Source: Psychrobacter glacincola
GTDB lineage: Bacteria > Pseudomonadota > Gammaproteobacteria > Pseudomonadales > Moraxellaceae
NCBI GenBank assembly: GCA_001411745.2
Contig: LIQB01000002.1
Span: 249,892-313,891, forward strand
Length of the DNA stretch: 64,000 nt
Reading direction: 5' to 3'
The notes under the pieces were generated by a model that was not told the origin of the DNA, made no database searches, and saw only the letters and a program-made list of their open reading frames with translations. The translations under genes were made by a program, and so were the position numbers. Positions 17,332-25,878 of this stretch are shown piece by piece; the first letter of the stretch is position 1, and each line of letters opens with the position of its first letter.

Positions 17332-17641
17332 TAAGTATTCAGTATTTATTTATAGTGAAATACATCACTTTTAATCAAGCCTCGATCTTGGTTAGAAGGT
17401 TATCTCTAATTGCACAGCAAGATTGCCCATATGGCACTCGCTTTGAGTACATTTTTTACAACGGCGCCTTGCAAGTCAAGACGCCGTTGCTGTTTGTACT
17501 ATTTGAATATGAAACAGGTAGTGCCGAACAGCTTCGATCAAAAGGTATATATGATAATTATGATGGGTACTATCCCACTAAACAAAAGATAGTGTGACCG
17601 TCAAGGGTTAACACGGATGACACACAGACAAGGAGCAGGTT
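17332..17641. other. 310-bp gap between gabT and the permease with a strong hairpin
   Basis: Contains the inverted repeat CAACGGCG (17459-17466) and CGCCGTTG (17482-17489), with an inner CTTG/CAAG extension, giving an 8 + 4 bp stem with one mismatch. Only a loose T-rich stretch follows, so termination would be weak; an attenuator or processing site is possible. A GTG-started 80-codon frame (17355-17597) overlaps it, but has no ribosome binding site and no recognisable family, so I do not call it a gene. Confidence 0.5.
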
Positions 17642-19084
17642 ATGTCTGAATTAAAAAAATCGTTAGGGACGCTAGATATTATCGCCTTAGCATTCGGTGC
17701 TATGGTTGGTTGGGGCTGGGTAGTCTTGGCTGGTGGCTGGATTTTATCTGCCGGGACGTGGGGCGCAATGCTGGCGTTCTTGATAGGCGGTTTGGCAGTG
17801 ATACTGATTGGTGTGACGTATGCCGAGCTTGCCGCATCGATGCCGATTACGGGCGGTGAGCATACCTATACGCATAGAGCACTGGGGGTAAATGTCTCCT
17901 TTATCTGCTCATGGAGTATTCTATTTGGGTATTTTTCGGTGGTCGCGTTTGAGGCGGTTGCCTTGCCGACAGTCGTAGAGTATTTTATCCCCAATTACAA
18001 TCAAGGGTATCTCTGGACCATCGCTGGTTGGGATGTTTATGCCACTTGGGTTGGTGTCGGGATGCTGGGTTCAGTCATCGTCACTTGGCTAAATATCCGC
18101 GGTATGGAAGTCAGTGCGTGGTTCCAAAAGACGGCCGTATTGGGCATCTTATTTGTTGGTACGTTGCTGTTCATTGGCGCAGTCATGTTTAATCCTGAAG
18201 GCTCGAACTCAGTACAAGCGCCTGCATTCATCGGTGGTATTGGCGGTATGATGGCCGTTATTGTCATGGTGCCGTTTATGTTTGTCGGCTTTGACGTTAT
18301 TCCGCAAGCGGCAGAAGAAATTGATCTGACTCGTCCTAATATTGGTAAATTTTTGATTTTATCGATTGTCGTTGCGGTAATGTGGTATGTGGGTATCGCT
18401 TGGAGTGTTGGCACGACCTTGCCACTCTTACAAGCCGAAAACTCAACGCTCGCCACTGCGGATGCGATGACCAATGCTTGGCATGGCAAGTGGGCAGGTA
18501 TTTTATTAGTCATTGGTGGGGTACTGGGTATTTTATCAAGTTGGAATGCCTTCTTGATTGGTGGTAGCCGCCTACTTTATGCCATGTCAAAAGCACGTAT
18601 GTTGCCCGCATTTTTAAGCAAGCTGCATCCAAAGTATAAGACACCGTCGAATGCCATTTTATTGATTGGTGGATTGGCGACACTAGCACCCTTGTTCGGT
18701 CGTAAAATGCTAGTGTGGATCGTAGATGCAGGTGGTTTTGGTATCGTTATTGCTTATACCTGTGTCGCTATCTCATTCTTAGTACTCCGCTACCGCGAGC
18801 CTGATATGGTACGCCCATTTAGAATACCAGCAGGTAAGCTTGTGGGCATGGTCACGATTGCGCTAAGTTTTGGAATACTCATGCTGTATATGCCAGGTAT
18901 GCCATCCGCACTAACCCCTATCGAGTGGTGGATTTTCTTTGGTTGGACGGTCTTAGGCATTGCGTTATATGGCTATGCAAGGGTAAAGTATCCAGGTATT
19001 AGCGAGTCAATTATGGCAGAAGAGCTACGTGAATTAAAAATCGTTAATCAGTTGTGGTTAAAAGACAATCCACCTAAGCAATAG
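17642..19084 (+). CDS. APC family amino acid/polyamine permease (probable GABA or polyamine importer)
   Basis: An inner-membrane carrier of 480 residues with about 12 hydrophobic segments. The first, LDIIALAFGAMVGWGWVVLAG, carries the GxxxGxG-type substrate-binding break of helix 1 found in APC proteins. Further hallmarks are PITGGEHTYTHRALG, GFDVIPQAAEEI in the middle, and SWNAFLIGGSRLLYAMSKARMLP before helix 9. The start is ATG 17642 behind AAGGAG. The place after gabT suggests GABA, 5-aminovalerate or putrescine as substrate, which the sequence alone cannot settle. A bidirectional terminator follows at 19126. Confidence 0.88.
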   Translation: MSELKKSLGTLDIIALAFGAMVGWGWVVLAGGWILSAGTWGAMLAFLIGGLAVILIGVTYAELAASMPITGGEHTYTHRALGVNVSFICSWSILFGYFSVVAFEAVALPTVVEYFIPNYNQGYLWTIAGWDVYATWVGVGMLGSVIVTWLNIRGMEVSAWFQKTAVLGILFVGTLLFIGAVMFNPEGSNSVQAPAFIGGIGGMMAVIVMVPFMFVGFDVIPQAAEEIDLTRPNIGKFLILSIVVAVMWYVGIAWSVGTTLPLLQAENSTLATADAMTNAWHGKWAGILLVIGGVLGILSSWNAFLIGGSRLLYAMSKARMLPAFLSKLHPKYKTPSNAILLIGGLATLAPLFGRKMLVWIVDAGGFGIVIAYTCVAISFLVLRYREPDMVRPFRIPAGKLVGMVTIALSFGILMLYMPGMPSALTPIEWWIFFGWTVLGIALYGYARVKYPGISESIMAEELRELKIVNQLWLKDNPPKQ

Positions 19085-19125
19085 TTTTTTCGATGGGTTA
19101 TTTTTTAATAACATCAACTTTTAAA

Positions 19126-19156
19126 AAAAAGCCTAACAGTCAATGTTAGGCTTTTT
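19126..19156. terminator. Bidirectional terminator between the permease and the dehydrogenase
   Basis: AAAAAGCCTAACA-GTCAA-TGTTAGGCTTTTT: a 13-bp stem with A-run and T-run on the two sides, between two convergent genes. It can end both transcripts. Confidence 0.93.
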
Positions 19157-19180
19157 ATTATTCTAAAATTGCTCTGTCGA

Positions 19181-20554
19181 TTACGACTTATCACGAATCA
19201 GTTTATAATTTAAAAACTCAGTGATACCAAGGGTGCCAAGCTCGCGACCAAAGCCTGAGCGTTTAACGCCGCCAAACGGGGTATTGGCTTCGCTACCAGA
19301 AGGCGCATTGATAGTGACCATACCGACTTCTAATTGCTCAGCAATCTCAGCGGCTAGCGCAGCATCTTGCGTTTGAATAGAAGCGCCAAGTCCGAAAGGC
19401 ACATCATTAGCTATCTTGATGGCATGATCGATATCACAAGCTTTGTAGACTACCGCCACAGGACCAAATAGCTCCTCACGATAAACATCCATAGACTCAG
19501 TTACATCTGTTAGTACCGCAGGCTTAAACCACGCACCCGGCTTGTCTTTGACCATGCCGCCTTCGACCAATACGGTCGCGCCTGCTTGAATGGCGCTATC
19601 GAGCTGTTCTTGCAAGTTAACTGCGGCTGCCTTTGAAGACATTGGACCAATGAAGGTACCTTCATCAAGTGGATCAGCAAGTGTCATATTGCTTACGGCA
19701 TTAGTAAACCCTTCAACGAATTTATCATACACAGATTCGACGACGATAAGGCGTTTGGCAGCATTACACGCTTGTCCTGTATTGCCAAAACGACCAGAAA
19801 TAGCCCCTTTTATAGCTTGTTCGATATCAGCATCAGCCGCAACGATAAAGGCGTCTGAACCGCCAAGCTCTAGCACGACTTTTTTCAGCGCGCCGCCTGC
19901 TATTTTAGCCACTGCTTGCCCAGCTCGCTCAGAGCCTGTTAGCGAAACGCCTTGTACGCGGTTGTCTTCGATGATAGTCGCCGCTTGCTCATTGGTGGCA
20001 AACACATTGTTATAAACACCCTCTGGTAAGCCAGCATCTTTTAGGATATCAGCGATGGCTTCTGCAGTCTTAGGACATTGCGGTGCATGCTTTAGAATAA
20101 TGGTATTGCCTGCCATAAAGTTTGGCGCGACAAAACGTGCCACTTGATAGTGTGGGTAGTTCCACGGCATGATACCTAATAGAGCGCCCACAGGACGTTT
20201 CTCTACCGAAGCTGACCCTGAGTCAACATCAATGGTACTAGGTGCTAGTAGCTGCTCAGCGTTGTCTGCATAATAGCGATAGATATCGGCAACTAGACCG
20301 ATTTCACCTTTTGCTTGTGCAACGGGCTTGCCCATCTCATTGGCAACGATGCGAGCCAGCTCGTCTTGACGTTCAAGATAGATATCGGCAATTTTATGAA
20401 GTATGGCACTGCGTTCATCCAATGAAACCTGACGCCAGTCTTGATAAGCGGTATCGGCTTGTGCAATAGCGTTCTGGATGTCCTGCTCAGTTGCCGTAGG
20501 GTAGGTGGCTTCTACTTCGCCAGTGGCTGGGTTATTAACTTGATAATCGCTCAT
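19181..20554 (-). CDS. NAD-dependent semialdehyde dehydrogenase (Sad/PuuC-like)
   Basis: A second aldehyde dehydrogenase in the cluster, 457 residues. Seen: VNNPATGEVEATYPTAT at the start, GIMPWNYPHYQVARFVAPN, LTGSERAGQAVAK, LELGGSDAFIV with the general base, catalytic Cys in GNTGQACNAAKR, EELFGPVAVVY and FGGVKRSGFGRELG at the end. It resembles the short Sad-type succinate-semialdehyde dehydrogenases rather than GabD. ATG 20554 has AAGGA seven bases upstream and is better than ATG 20596. It is the last gene of a leftward row after aguB and aguA, so it may oxidise gamma-glutamyl-aminobutyraldehyde (the PuuC step, otherwise missing) or succinate semialdehyde. Which one is inference. Confidence 0.9.
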   Translation of the reverse strand: MSDYQVNNPATGEVEATYPTATEQDIQNAIAQADTAYQDWRQVSLDERSAILHKIADIYLERQDELARIVANEMGKPVAQAKGEIGLVADIYRYYADNAEQLLAPSTIDVDSGSASVEKRPVGALLGIMPWNYPHYQVARFVAPNFMAGNTIILKHAPQCPKTAEAIADILKDAGLPEGVYNNVFATNEQAATIIEDNRVQGVSLTGSERAGQAVAKIAGGALKKVVLELGGSDAFIVAADADIEQAIKGAISGRFGNTGQACNAAKRLIVVESVYDKFVEGFTNAVSNMTLADPLDEGTFIGPMSSKAAAVNLQEQLDSAIQAGATVLVEGGMVKDKPGAWFKPAVLTDVTESMDVYREELFGPVAVVYKACDIDHAIKIANDVPFGLGASIQTQDAALAAEIAEQLEVGMVTINAPSGSEANTPFGGVKRSGFGRELGTLGITEFLNYKLIRDKS

Positions 20555-20637
20555 AGCTATGTCCTTTTTTAAAATATTATTGGGTTCAACATCCATTTGG
20601 GTCTATATTTTTATGCGCGTGCTTTTAATTGATGATT

Positions 20638-21765
20638 TTAGTTAATACTTTTAATTGATGATTTTGGCTGCTGCTGAGTAATACAGTGAATATTACCACC
20701 GCCAAAGACAATCTCCTTTGTGCGTACTCCCACTACTTGATGCTGAGGAAATACTTTTTCAAGCTGCTCGATGGCTAATGAATCATTTTCATCATCATAT
20801 TGCGGTACGATGATAGCCTCATTACAAATTAAAAAATTGGCATACGAGGCGATACAAACATCACCAGTCTGACGCGCCTTAGCATCATCAGACTGCTCAA
20901 TATTATAGTTCTCAGGTAAAGTAACAGGTTGCTTGGTACAGCAAAGCTTATGGACTTTTAGGCGGCGACCTTTGGCATCGGTCATATTTGAGAGCTGTTT
21001 ATAGGCTTTTTGCGTTGCTTCATAAAACGGATGCTCAGAATCATCAGTGTATAAACAAACCACTTCACTAGGGCGTGCAAAGCAGGCAATATCATCAATA
21101 TGACCAGTGGTTTCGTCAGGATCGATACCGTCATCAATCCACAGTACTTTTTGCACATTGAGATAGGCTTTTAACTTGTCTTCAACTTGATCTTCGGTTA
21201 GGTGTGGGTTACGTCCAGGACTGAGCAAACACATACGTGTGGTCAGAACGGTGCCTTCACCATCGACATGAAATGCGCCGCCTTCCATCACAAAGTCATC
21301 CGTTCGATAGCGTTTGATATCTAGATAGTCACACAAGCGTTCAGCCAGCTTATCATCGTCATCCCACGGCGAGTATAGTCCGTCATAGTCGCCGCCCCAT
21401 GCATTGAATGTCCAATCACAGGCGCGTAGCTCACCTTTATCATTGATTAAAAATGTCGGCACAGTATCACGCGCCCACGCATCGTTGCTGGGCATGGATA
21501 TGACTTCGATATTAGCAGGTAGACTATCGCGGCATGATTGATAATCATCAGGATTGACCAGTACGCCAACCTCACAAAATCTGTTGATTGCCAATGCGAC
21601 ATCAGCATAAGCTTTCTGAGCAGGAATGGCTTGCTGTCGCCAGTTATCAGCACGGTATGGCCATACCATCCATATTTTTTGTATAGGCTCAAATTCTGCT
21701 GGCATGTAAAAGCCGTCTTGCTGTGGTGTTGAGCCAGTGATTAATTGGTTCGGGAATAATGACAT
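20638..21765 (-). CDS. aguA: Agmatine deiminase
   Basis: Hydrolyses agmatine to N-carbamoylputrescine and ammonia. The 375 residues from ATG 21765 (AAGG eight bases upstream) show guanidine-modifying enzyme landmarks: MPAEFEPIQKIWMVWPYRADNWR, SNDAWARDTVPTFLI, CDWTFNAWGGDYDGLYSPWDDDD, VMEGGAFHVDGEGTVLTTRMCLL, and WIDDGIDPDETTGHIDDIACF. Catalytic Cys is in FGGGNIHCITQQ near residue 361. The annotated alternative GTG 21774 adds three residues. It is immediately followed by the dehydrogenase and preceded 52 bp upstream by aguB, the usual aguA-aguB pair. Confidence 0.96.
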   Translation of the reverse strand: MSLFPNQLITGSTPQQDGFYMPAEFEPIQKIWMVWPYRADNWRQQAIPAQKAYADVALAINRFCEVGVLVNPDDYQSCRDSLPANIEVISMPSNDAWARDTVPTFLINDKGELRACDWTFNAWGGDYDGLYSPWDDDDKLAERLCDYLDIKRYRTDDFVMEGGAFHVDGEGTVLTTRMCLLSPGRNPHLTEDQVEDKLKAYLNVQKVLWIDDGIDPDETTGHIDDIACFARPSEVVCLYTDDSEHPFYEATQKAYKQLSNMTDAKGRRLKVHKLCCTKQPVTLPENYNIEQSDDAKARQTGDVCIASYANFLICNEAIIVPQYDDENDSLAIEQLEKVFPQHQVVGVRTKEIVFGGGNIHCITQQQPKSSIKSIN

Positions 21766-21817
21766 ATAGAGCACCTTATTTGACGATAGCGCGAGTGAGC
21801 TTGTTTGTTAACAAACT

Positions 21818-22687
21818 TTATCCATGAGTCAGCAACGTGCCATACATCGATGGACGACGATCACGGAAAACGCCCCATTGCTGACGTTCGATAGCCAGTT
21901 GATCTAAGTCAAAAGTCGTACTAAGTATCTGTTCTTTATCTTTAGATGCTTCTTGGATGATCTCGCCGCGGCCATCCGTGATAAACGAGCCACCATAGAA
22001 CTGCATGGTGCTGTCATTGCCATTTTGGCTGATGGTTTCAGTACCAATACGATTGGCTGCTATGACTGGCATGAGATTAGCGGCAGCATGACCTTGCATA
22101 CAACGCTGCCAATGACCTTTTGAGTCGATGTCCAATGTTGGCTCATCACCAATCGCAGTCGGATAAAACAGTATTTCTGCACCCATTAATGCCATGCTAC
22201 GAGCACACTCAGGGAACCATTGATCCCAGCAAATACCGACACCAATTTTGGCATACTTGGTTTGCCAAACCTTGAATCCAGTATCGCCGGGGGTAAAGTA
22301 GAATTTTTCGGCATAAGGAATGCCATCTGGTATATGCGTTTTACGATAAGTGCCAAGTATCTCGCCATCGGCATCAATCACGGTCACGCTATTAAAAAAG
22401 GTATTGCCTGATTTTTCATAAAAGCTAATCGGTAATACCACTTCTAAGTCTTTAGCCAACTGCTTGAAGTGATTGATAGCTGCATTATCTTCGACTGAAG
22501 TTGCCAGTTTAAAATAATCAAAGTCATGAACTTGGCAGAAGTAAGGCGTCTCAAACAACTCTTGTAGCAAAATGATATTGGCACCCGCTTTGGCGGCTTT
22601 GGTGACCAAGTCAGTCGCAGTGGCAATATTTTGTTGTATATTCCAACTACATGCCATTTGAGTCGTAGCAACGGTAACATTTCGCAT
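21818..22687 (-). CDS. aguB: N-carbamoylputrescine amidase
   Basis: A nitrilase-superfamily amidase making putrescine, CO2 and ammonia from N-carbamoylputrescine. 289 residues. The Glu-Lys-Cys triad is visible as E43 in LLQELFETPYFC, K116 in GTYRKTHIPDG and C153 in GVGICWDQWFPE. AguB-specific features include the NGNDSTMQFYGGSFITDGRGEI segment and DRRPSMYGTL at the end. ATG 22687 has AAGGA eight bases upstream. With aguA it links agmatine to the Puu pathway genes on the same strand. Confidence 0.96.
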   Translation of the reverse strand: MRNVTVATTQMACSWNIQQNIATATDLVTKAAKAGANIILLQELFETPYFCQVHDFDYFKLATSVEDNAAINHFKQLAKDLEVVLPISFYEKSGNTFFNSVTVIDADGEILGTYRKTHIPDGIPYAEKFYFTPGDTGFKVWQTKYAKIGVGICWDQWFPECARSMALMGAEILFYPTAIGDEPTLDIDSKGHWQRCMQGHAAANLMPVIAANRIGTETISQNGNDSTMQFYGGSFITDGRGEIIQEASKDKEQILSTTFDLDQLAIERQQWGVFRDRRPSMYGTLLTHG

Positions 22688-22807
22688 GATCTAAATCCTT
22701 ATCGTATTTATTAGTGACTACCATATAAAAGGGCTGTTTTTATTGACTAACGAACCATCTCTCATTGCCCGTTAGTCAATGATTACAATAATAGCGCTAA
22801 GGTTGGC

Positions 22808-24301
22808 TTAAGCCATCATATAACCCAATCCTAAAAAGGTGACGACGGATAAGCCCGCGCCGAGCATGGCATAGGGGAACTGGGTAAAGGCATGCTGCAT
22901 GGGGGAGCAGCCAGCACCTTGCGCGGCAAGTAGCGATGAATCACTAAAGAAGCAAGCATGACTACCAAATGATGATGCTGATAACAATGCGCCAATCATA
23001 AGGGGAGTGCTAACGCCTAGTGCAATAGAGATTGGAAAGACAATCGGCATGGCAAGGACATACAGTCCCCAGCTTGATGATGTGGCAAAAGTTAAAAAAG
23101 CCATGACGGCAAATATGACGGCAGGGAAAATAATAATGGTCATATAAGGCGTGATAGCCTCAATCACATATGAGGTCATACCAAGCTCATCATTGATGGC
23201 TTTTAAGAAAAATCCACCGATGACGGTTGAGAGCGGATAAAGCATGACTTTAAAGCCTTTAAAGATGGCTTCAACTTGTGTCTCAAAACTTAAAATGCCT
23301 TGCATCCAATAGACAACGACGGTCACAAAACAGGTCAATAATGCACCGCGTAATAGATCGATTTCGAAGTAGACCGTCGAGACAATTAATAAAATCATTG
23401 GGAAAGCAAAGTTTGCGATATTGGCTTTAAACGACAGCTTACGTTTGGCTTGGACGTTTGAGATCAGTTGCTCTTCGACAAAGGCTTCAGGAACAGGATT
23501 ACCGGCTTTGGCGCGTGCCTCGGCTTTTTTCATCGGACCCCAGTCACCCAAAATGCCATACGCGACCAAGAATACAATCAAAAGTGCAAACCAAGCATAT
23601 GCCATATAAGGAATCGCGCTGATATAAAGCCCAATACCTTCACCATCGCCAGCCACACCGTTTTCTTCTAAAAGACCGGCAAAGTAGACTGCCCAAGTAG
23701 AAATAGGCACGATAATACACATCGGTGCGGCGGTTGAATCGACGATATAAGCAAGCTTTTCACGAGAGACGTTATAGACGTCAGTGAGTTTTTTGACGGA
23801 GGTTGATACGGCTAGACAGTTTAAATAATCATCAATGAAAACCACGACGCCCAAAGCAAAAGTGGCCAATAATGACTGACGGCGCGACTTAATTATTTTT
23901 TGTAGCCATTCACTAAAGCCATCTAGACACCCGCTAATCTCAAGCAGTTGAATGAGACCGCCCATCAGACCGCAGACCAGAACAATCCAAATAATGGTCT
24001 CATTACCCAGCACCATCGACATGTTGTCTGCAAAAGGGGAGACCAAATCAAAAGGATTGAGCATCACGAGCCCAGCGACACAGCCTGCGATCATGGATTC
24101 AAATGGTCGCCTAGAGACAATGGCAGTGACTAATACTAGTAATGTTGGTAGTAAAGATAAGGCGCCCCAAGATTGGTCTGGGGCACGGCTGGTAGATAGC
24201 CAAGCAAAAGCCAGATAGATAACGACGGCTACTATGACGGTGAGAAATACTCGCTTATTATGATACTGTCCTTCGACCGCATCATTGAGCTTCATGTTCA
24301 T
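22808..24301 (-). CDS. NhaC family Na+/H+ antiporter-like carrier
   Basis: A 497-residue inner-membrane protein with about 12 hydrophobic segments. NhaC/YheL-type features: RRPFESMIAGCVAGLVML, LQKIIKSRRQSLLATFALGVVVFIDDYLNCL, VSREKLAYIVDSTAAPMCIIVPISTWAV, and near the end LSASSFGSHACFFSDSSLLAAQGAGCSPMQHAFTQFPYA. ATG 24301 has AGGGAG seven bases upstream. It lies between puuB and aguB in a polyamine row. This suggests it may carry agmatine, putrescine or an amine/proton exchange substrate rather than acting only in sodium balance. That is inferred from context; no residue proves it. Confidence 0.82.
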   Translation of the reverse strand: MNMKLNDAVEGQYHNKRVFLTVIVAVVIYLAFAWLSTSRAPDQSWGALSLLPTLLVLVTAIVSRRPFESMIAGCVAGLVMLNPFDLVSPFADNMSMVLGNETIIWIVLVCGLMGGLIQLLEISGCLDGFSEWLQKIIKSRRQSLLATFALGVVVFIDDYLNCLAVSTSVKKLTDVYNVSREKLAYIVDSTAAPMCIIVPISTWAVYFAGLLEENGVAGDGEGIGLYISAIPYMAYAWFALLIVFLVAYGILGDWGPMKKAEARAKAGNPVPEAFVEEQLISNVQAKRKLSFKANIANFAFPMILLIVSTVYFEIDLLRGALLTCFVTVVVYWMQGILSFETQVEAIFKGFKVMLYPLSTVIGGFFLKAINDELGMTSYVIEAITPYMTIIIFPAVIFAVMAFLTFATSSSWGLYVLAMPIVFPISIALGVSTPLMIGALLSASSFGSHACFFSDSSLLAAQGAGCSPMQHAFTQFPYAMLGAGLSVVTFLGLGYMMA

Positions 24302-24460
24302 ATTTACGCTCCCTGTAAAACCTCATTGTTTTTTAAACAAGCTCTATTCTATGGTTGACGCGTGACAGACAGTAGGACAGTAGCGAATCAACTGTCTATC
24401 GCGCCCTATCACAACAATCCGTTGCTATGATAGGTCACTGTAACGACCGCTTTTAAAATA

Positions 24461-24481
24461 AAAACATTCTATTCAATGTTT
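24461..24481 (-). terminator. Weak terminator after puuB
   Basis: On the minus strand AAACATT-GAATAG-AATGTTT is followed by a T-rich run (TTATTTT), 23 bp after the puuB stop. The stem is AT-rich, so termination is probably partial. Another stem (CTATCA/TGATAG with inner CAAC/GTTG) lies at about 24408-24435 without a T-run. Confidence 0.5.
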
Positions 24482-24503
24482 ATTATTCAAAGTTTTTATG
24501 CGC

Positions 24504-25877
24504 TTACATGCCAGTGGTATCTTTTAGCGCATACCACCATGAGCCCATGACAGAGTAAGGGACTCGCAGCGCTCGACCACCTGGGAATGGAATCCAAGGA
24601 ATTTGTGCAAAAGCATCGAACTCTTTGGGTTTACCATTGATGGCATCGGCTAATATTTGTCCAAATAGATGCGAGCCTGTCACGCCATGACCACTATAAC
24701 CATGGGCGAAATATACTCGCTCATGTAGTTTGCCCATTTGTGGTACGCGAGAAAAAGACAACGCAAAGTTCCCACTCCACGCATAGTCAATTTTGACATC
24801 ACGTAACTCTGGAAAAATCTTAGTCATGTTTGGTCTAATTTTAGCTGTGATGTCGGCGGGGTCTTGACCACCGTAGACTGTACCGCCGCCGAATAACATG
24901 CGCTTGTCTGCTGAGAGGCGATAGTAATCCAAAATGTAGCGGACATCTTCGACACAAACATCGGTTGGCAGTAACTGGTCTGCTAAATCACCCAGCGGCT
25001 CGGTGGCGATAATTTGCGTCGATACCGGCATGACACGGTCAGTCAGTTTAGGGATAACTTTATTGAGATAGGCATTGCCGCATAGCACCGCTTGCTTACA
25101 AGTCACGGTGCCAAACTCGGTGATGACTTTGATAGAGTCATCGGAATACTCAATATCAACCACTAAGGTGTTTTCGTAAATGGTGCCGCCGCCTTGCTCA
25201 ATGGCCGCTGCTTCACCTAGAGCAAGATTCAATGGATGGAAGTGTCCACCGGAATGATCGATGACTCCGCCCACATAGGCATCTGATTTTATATGCTCTT
25301 GGATACCGCGCTTATCGAGCATCTCTCTATCATGCATACCATGGCTCTCCCACAGTGAATGTGTTTCTTGCAAGTCTTTTAGCTGTCCATTATTCAATGC
25401 CGCAAAAATGTTTTTTTCTTTAAGATCACAGCTGATATCGTAGTCTCTAATAAAACGACGAATGATTTTGCCACCACGGGTCACAAGCTGACCAACGAAA
25501 TCTGCATTTTCTTGACCATAAGACTTTTTGATTTTTTGTAGGCTGGCATTTAGACCATTGACGATCTGACCGCCATTACGCCCTGATGCGCCCCAACCAA
25601 TTTGCGCGCCTTCCAGTACCACGACTTCATGATCGGTTTCGATAAGGTGTAGCGCTGTTGATAAACCGCTATAACCGCCGCCGACCACACATATTTCCAC
25701 TTGGATGTCATTTTTTAGCGTTGGTCTATCCGGCTTAGGATTACGACTGGCCGCATAATAGCTATCAGGGTATTGACCTTTATCTGAATAATGCGGGATA
25801 TTGCGCGTGTTATTCGAGGATAGGTTTTGGTTCGTTGCTGCATTGCTATTTGAGTTGCTATTTGAGTTATTTGACAT
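24504..25877 (-). CDS. puuB: Gamma-glutamylputrescine oxidase-like FAD oxidoreductase
   Basis: A DAO-family flavoenzyme that oxidises gamma-glutamylputrescine to the aminobutyraldehyde plus H2O2 and ammonia. The dinucleotide-binding VCVVGGGYSGLSTALHLIE-type motif is at about 60-80, then GAQIGWGASGRNGGQIVNG, and near the C-terminus YAWSGNFALSFSRVPQMG and FAHGYSGHGVTGSHLFGQILADAI. I start at ATG 25877: AGGA lies eight bases upstream and the codon begins one base after the puuA stop, so translation is probably coupled. A TTG 11 codons upstream is less likely. The N-terminus has an Asn-Ser repeat (NNSNSNSNSNAA) encoded by a short direct DNA repeat; it looks disordered. Confidence 0.92.
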   Translation of the reverse strand: MSNNSNSNSNSNAATNQNLSSNNTRNIPHYSDKGQYPDSYYAASRNPKPDRPTLKNDIQVEICVVGGGYSGLSTALHLIETDHEVVVLEGAQIGWGASGRNGGQIVNGLNASLQKIKKSYGQENADFVGQLVTRGGKIIRRFIRDYDISCDLKEKNIFAALNNGQLKDLQETHSLWESHGMHDREMLDKRGIQEHIKSDAYVGGVIDHSGGHFHPLNLALGEAAAIEQGGGTIYENTLVVDIEYSDDSIKVITEFGTVTCKQAVLCGNAYLNKVIPKLTDRVMPVSTQIIATEPLGDLADQLLPTDVCVEDVRYILDYYRLSADKRMLFGGGTVYGGQDPADITAKIRPNMTKIFPELRDVKIDYAWSGNFALSFSRVPQMGKLHERVYFAHGYSGHGVTGSHLFGQILADAINGKPKEFDAFAQIPWIPFPGGRALRVPYSVMGSWWYALKDTTGM

Positions 25878-25878
25878 A

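Noticed and set aside
17355..17597. GTG-started 80-codon frame between gabT and the permease
   Set aside because: No ribosome binding site, no recognisable family, and it overlaps a strong hairpin.
18037..18513. 158-codon frame on the minus strand inside the permease
   Set aside because: Shadow frame opposite a well supported membrane protein; no own start signals.
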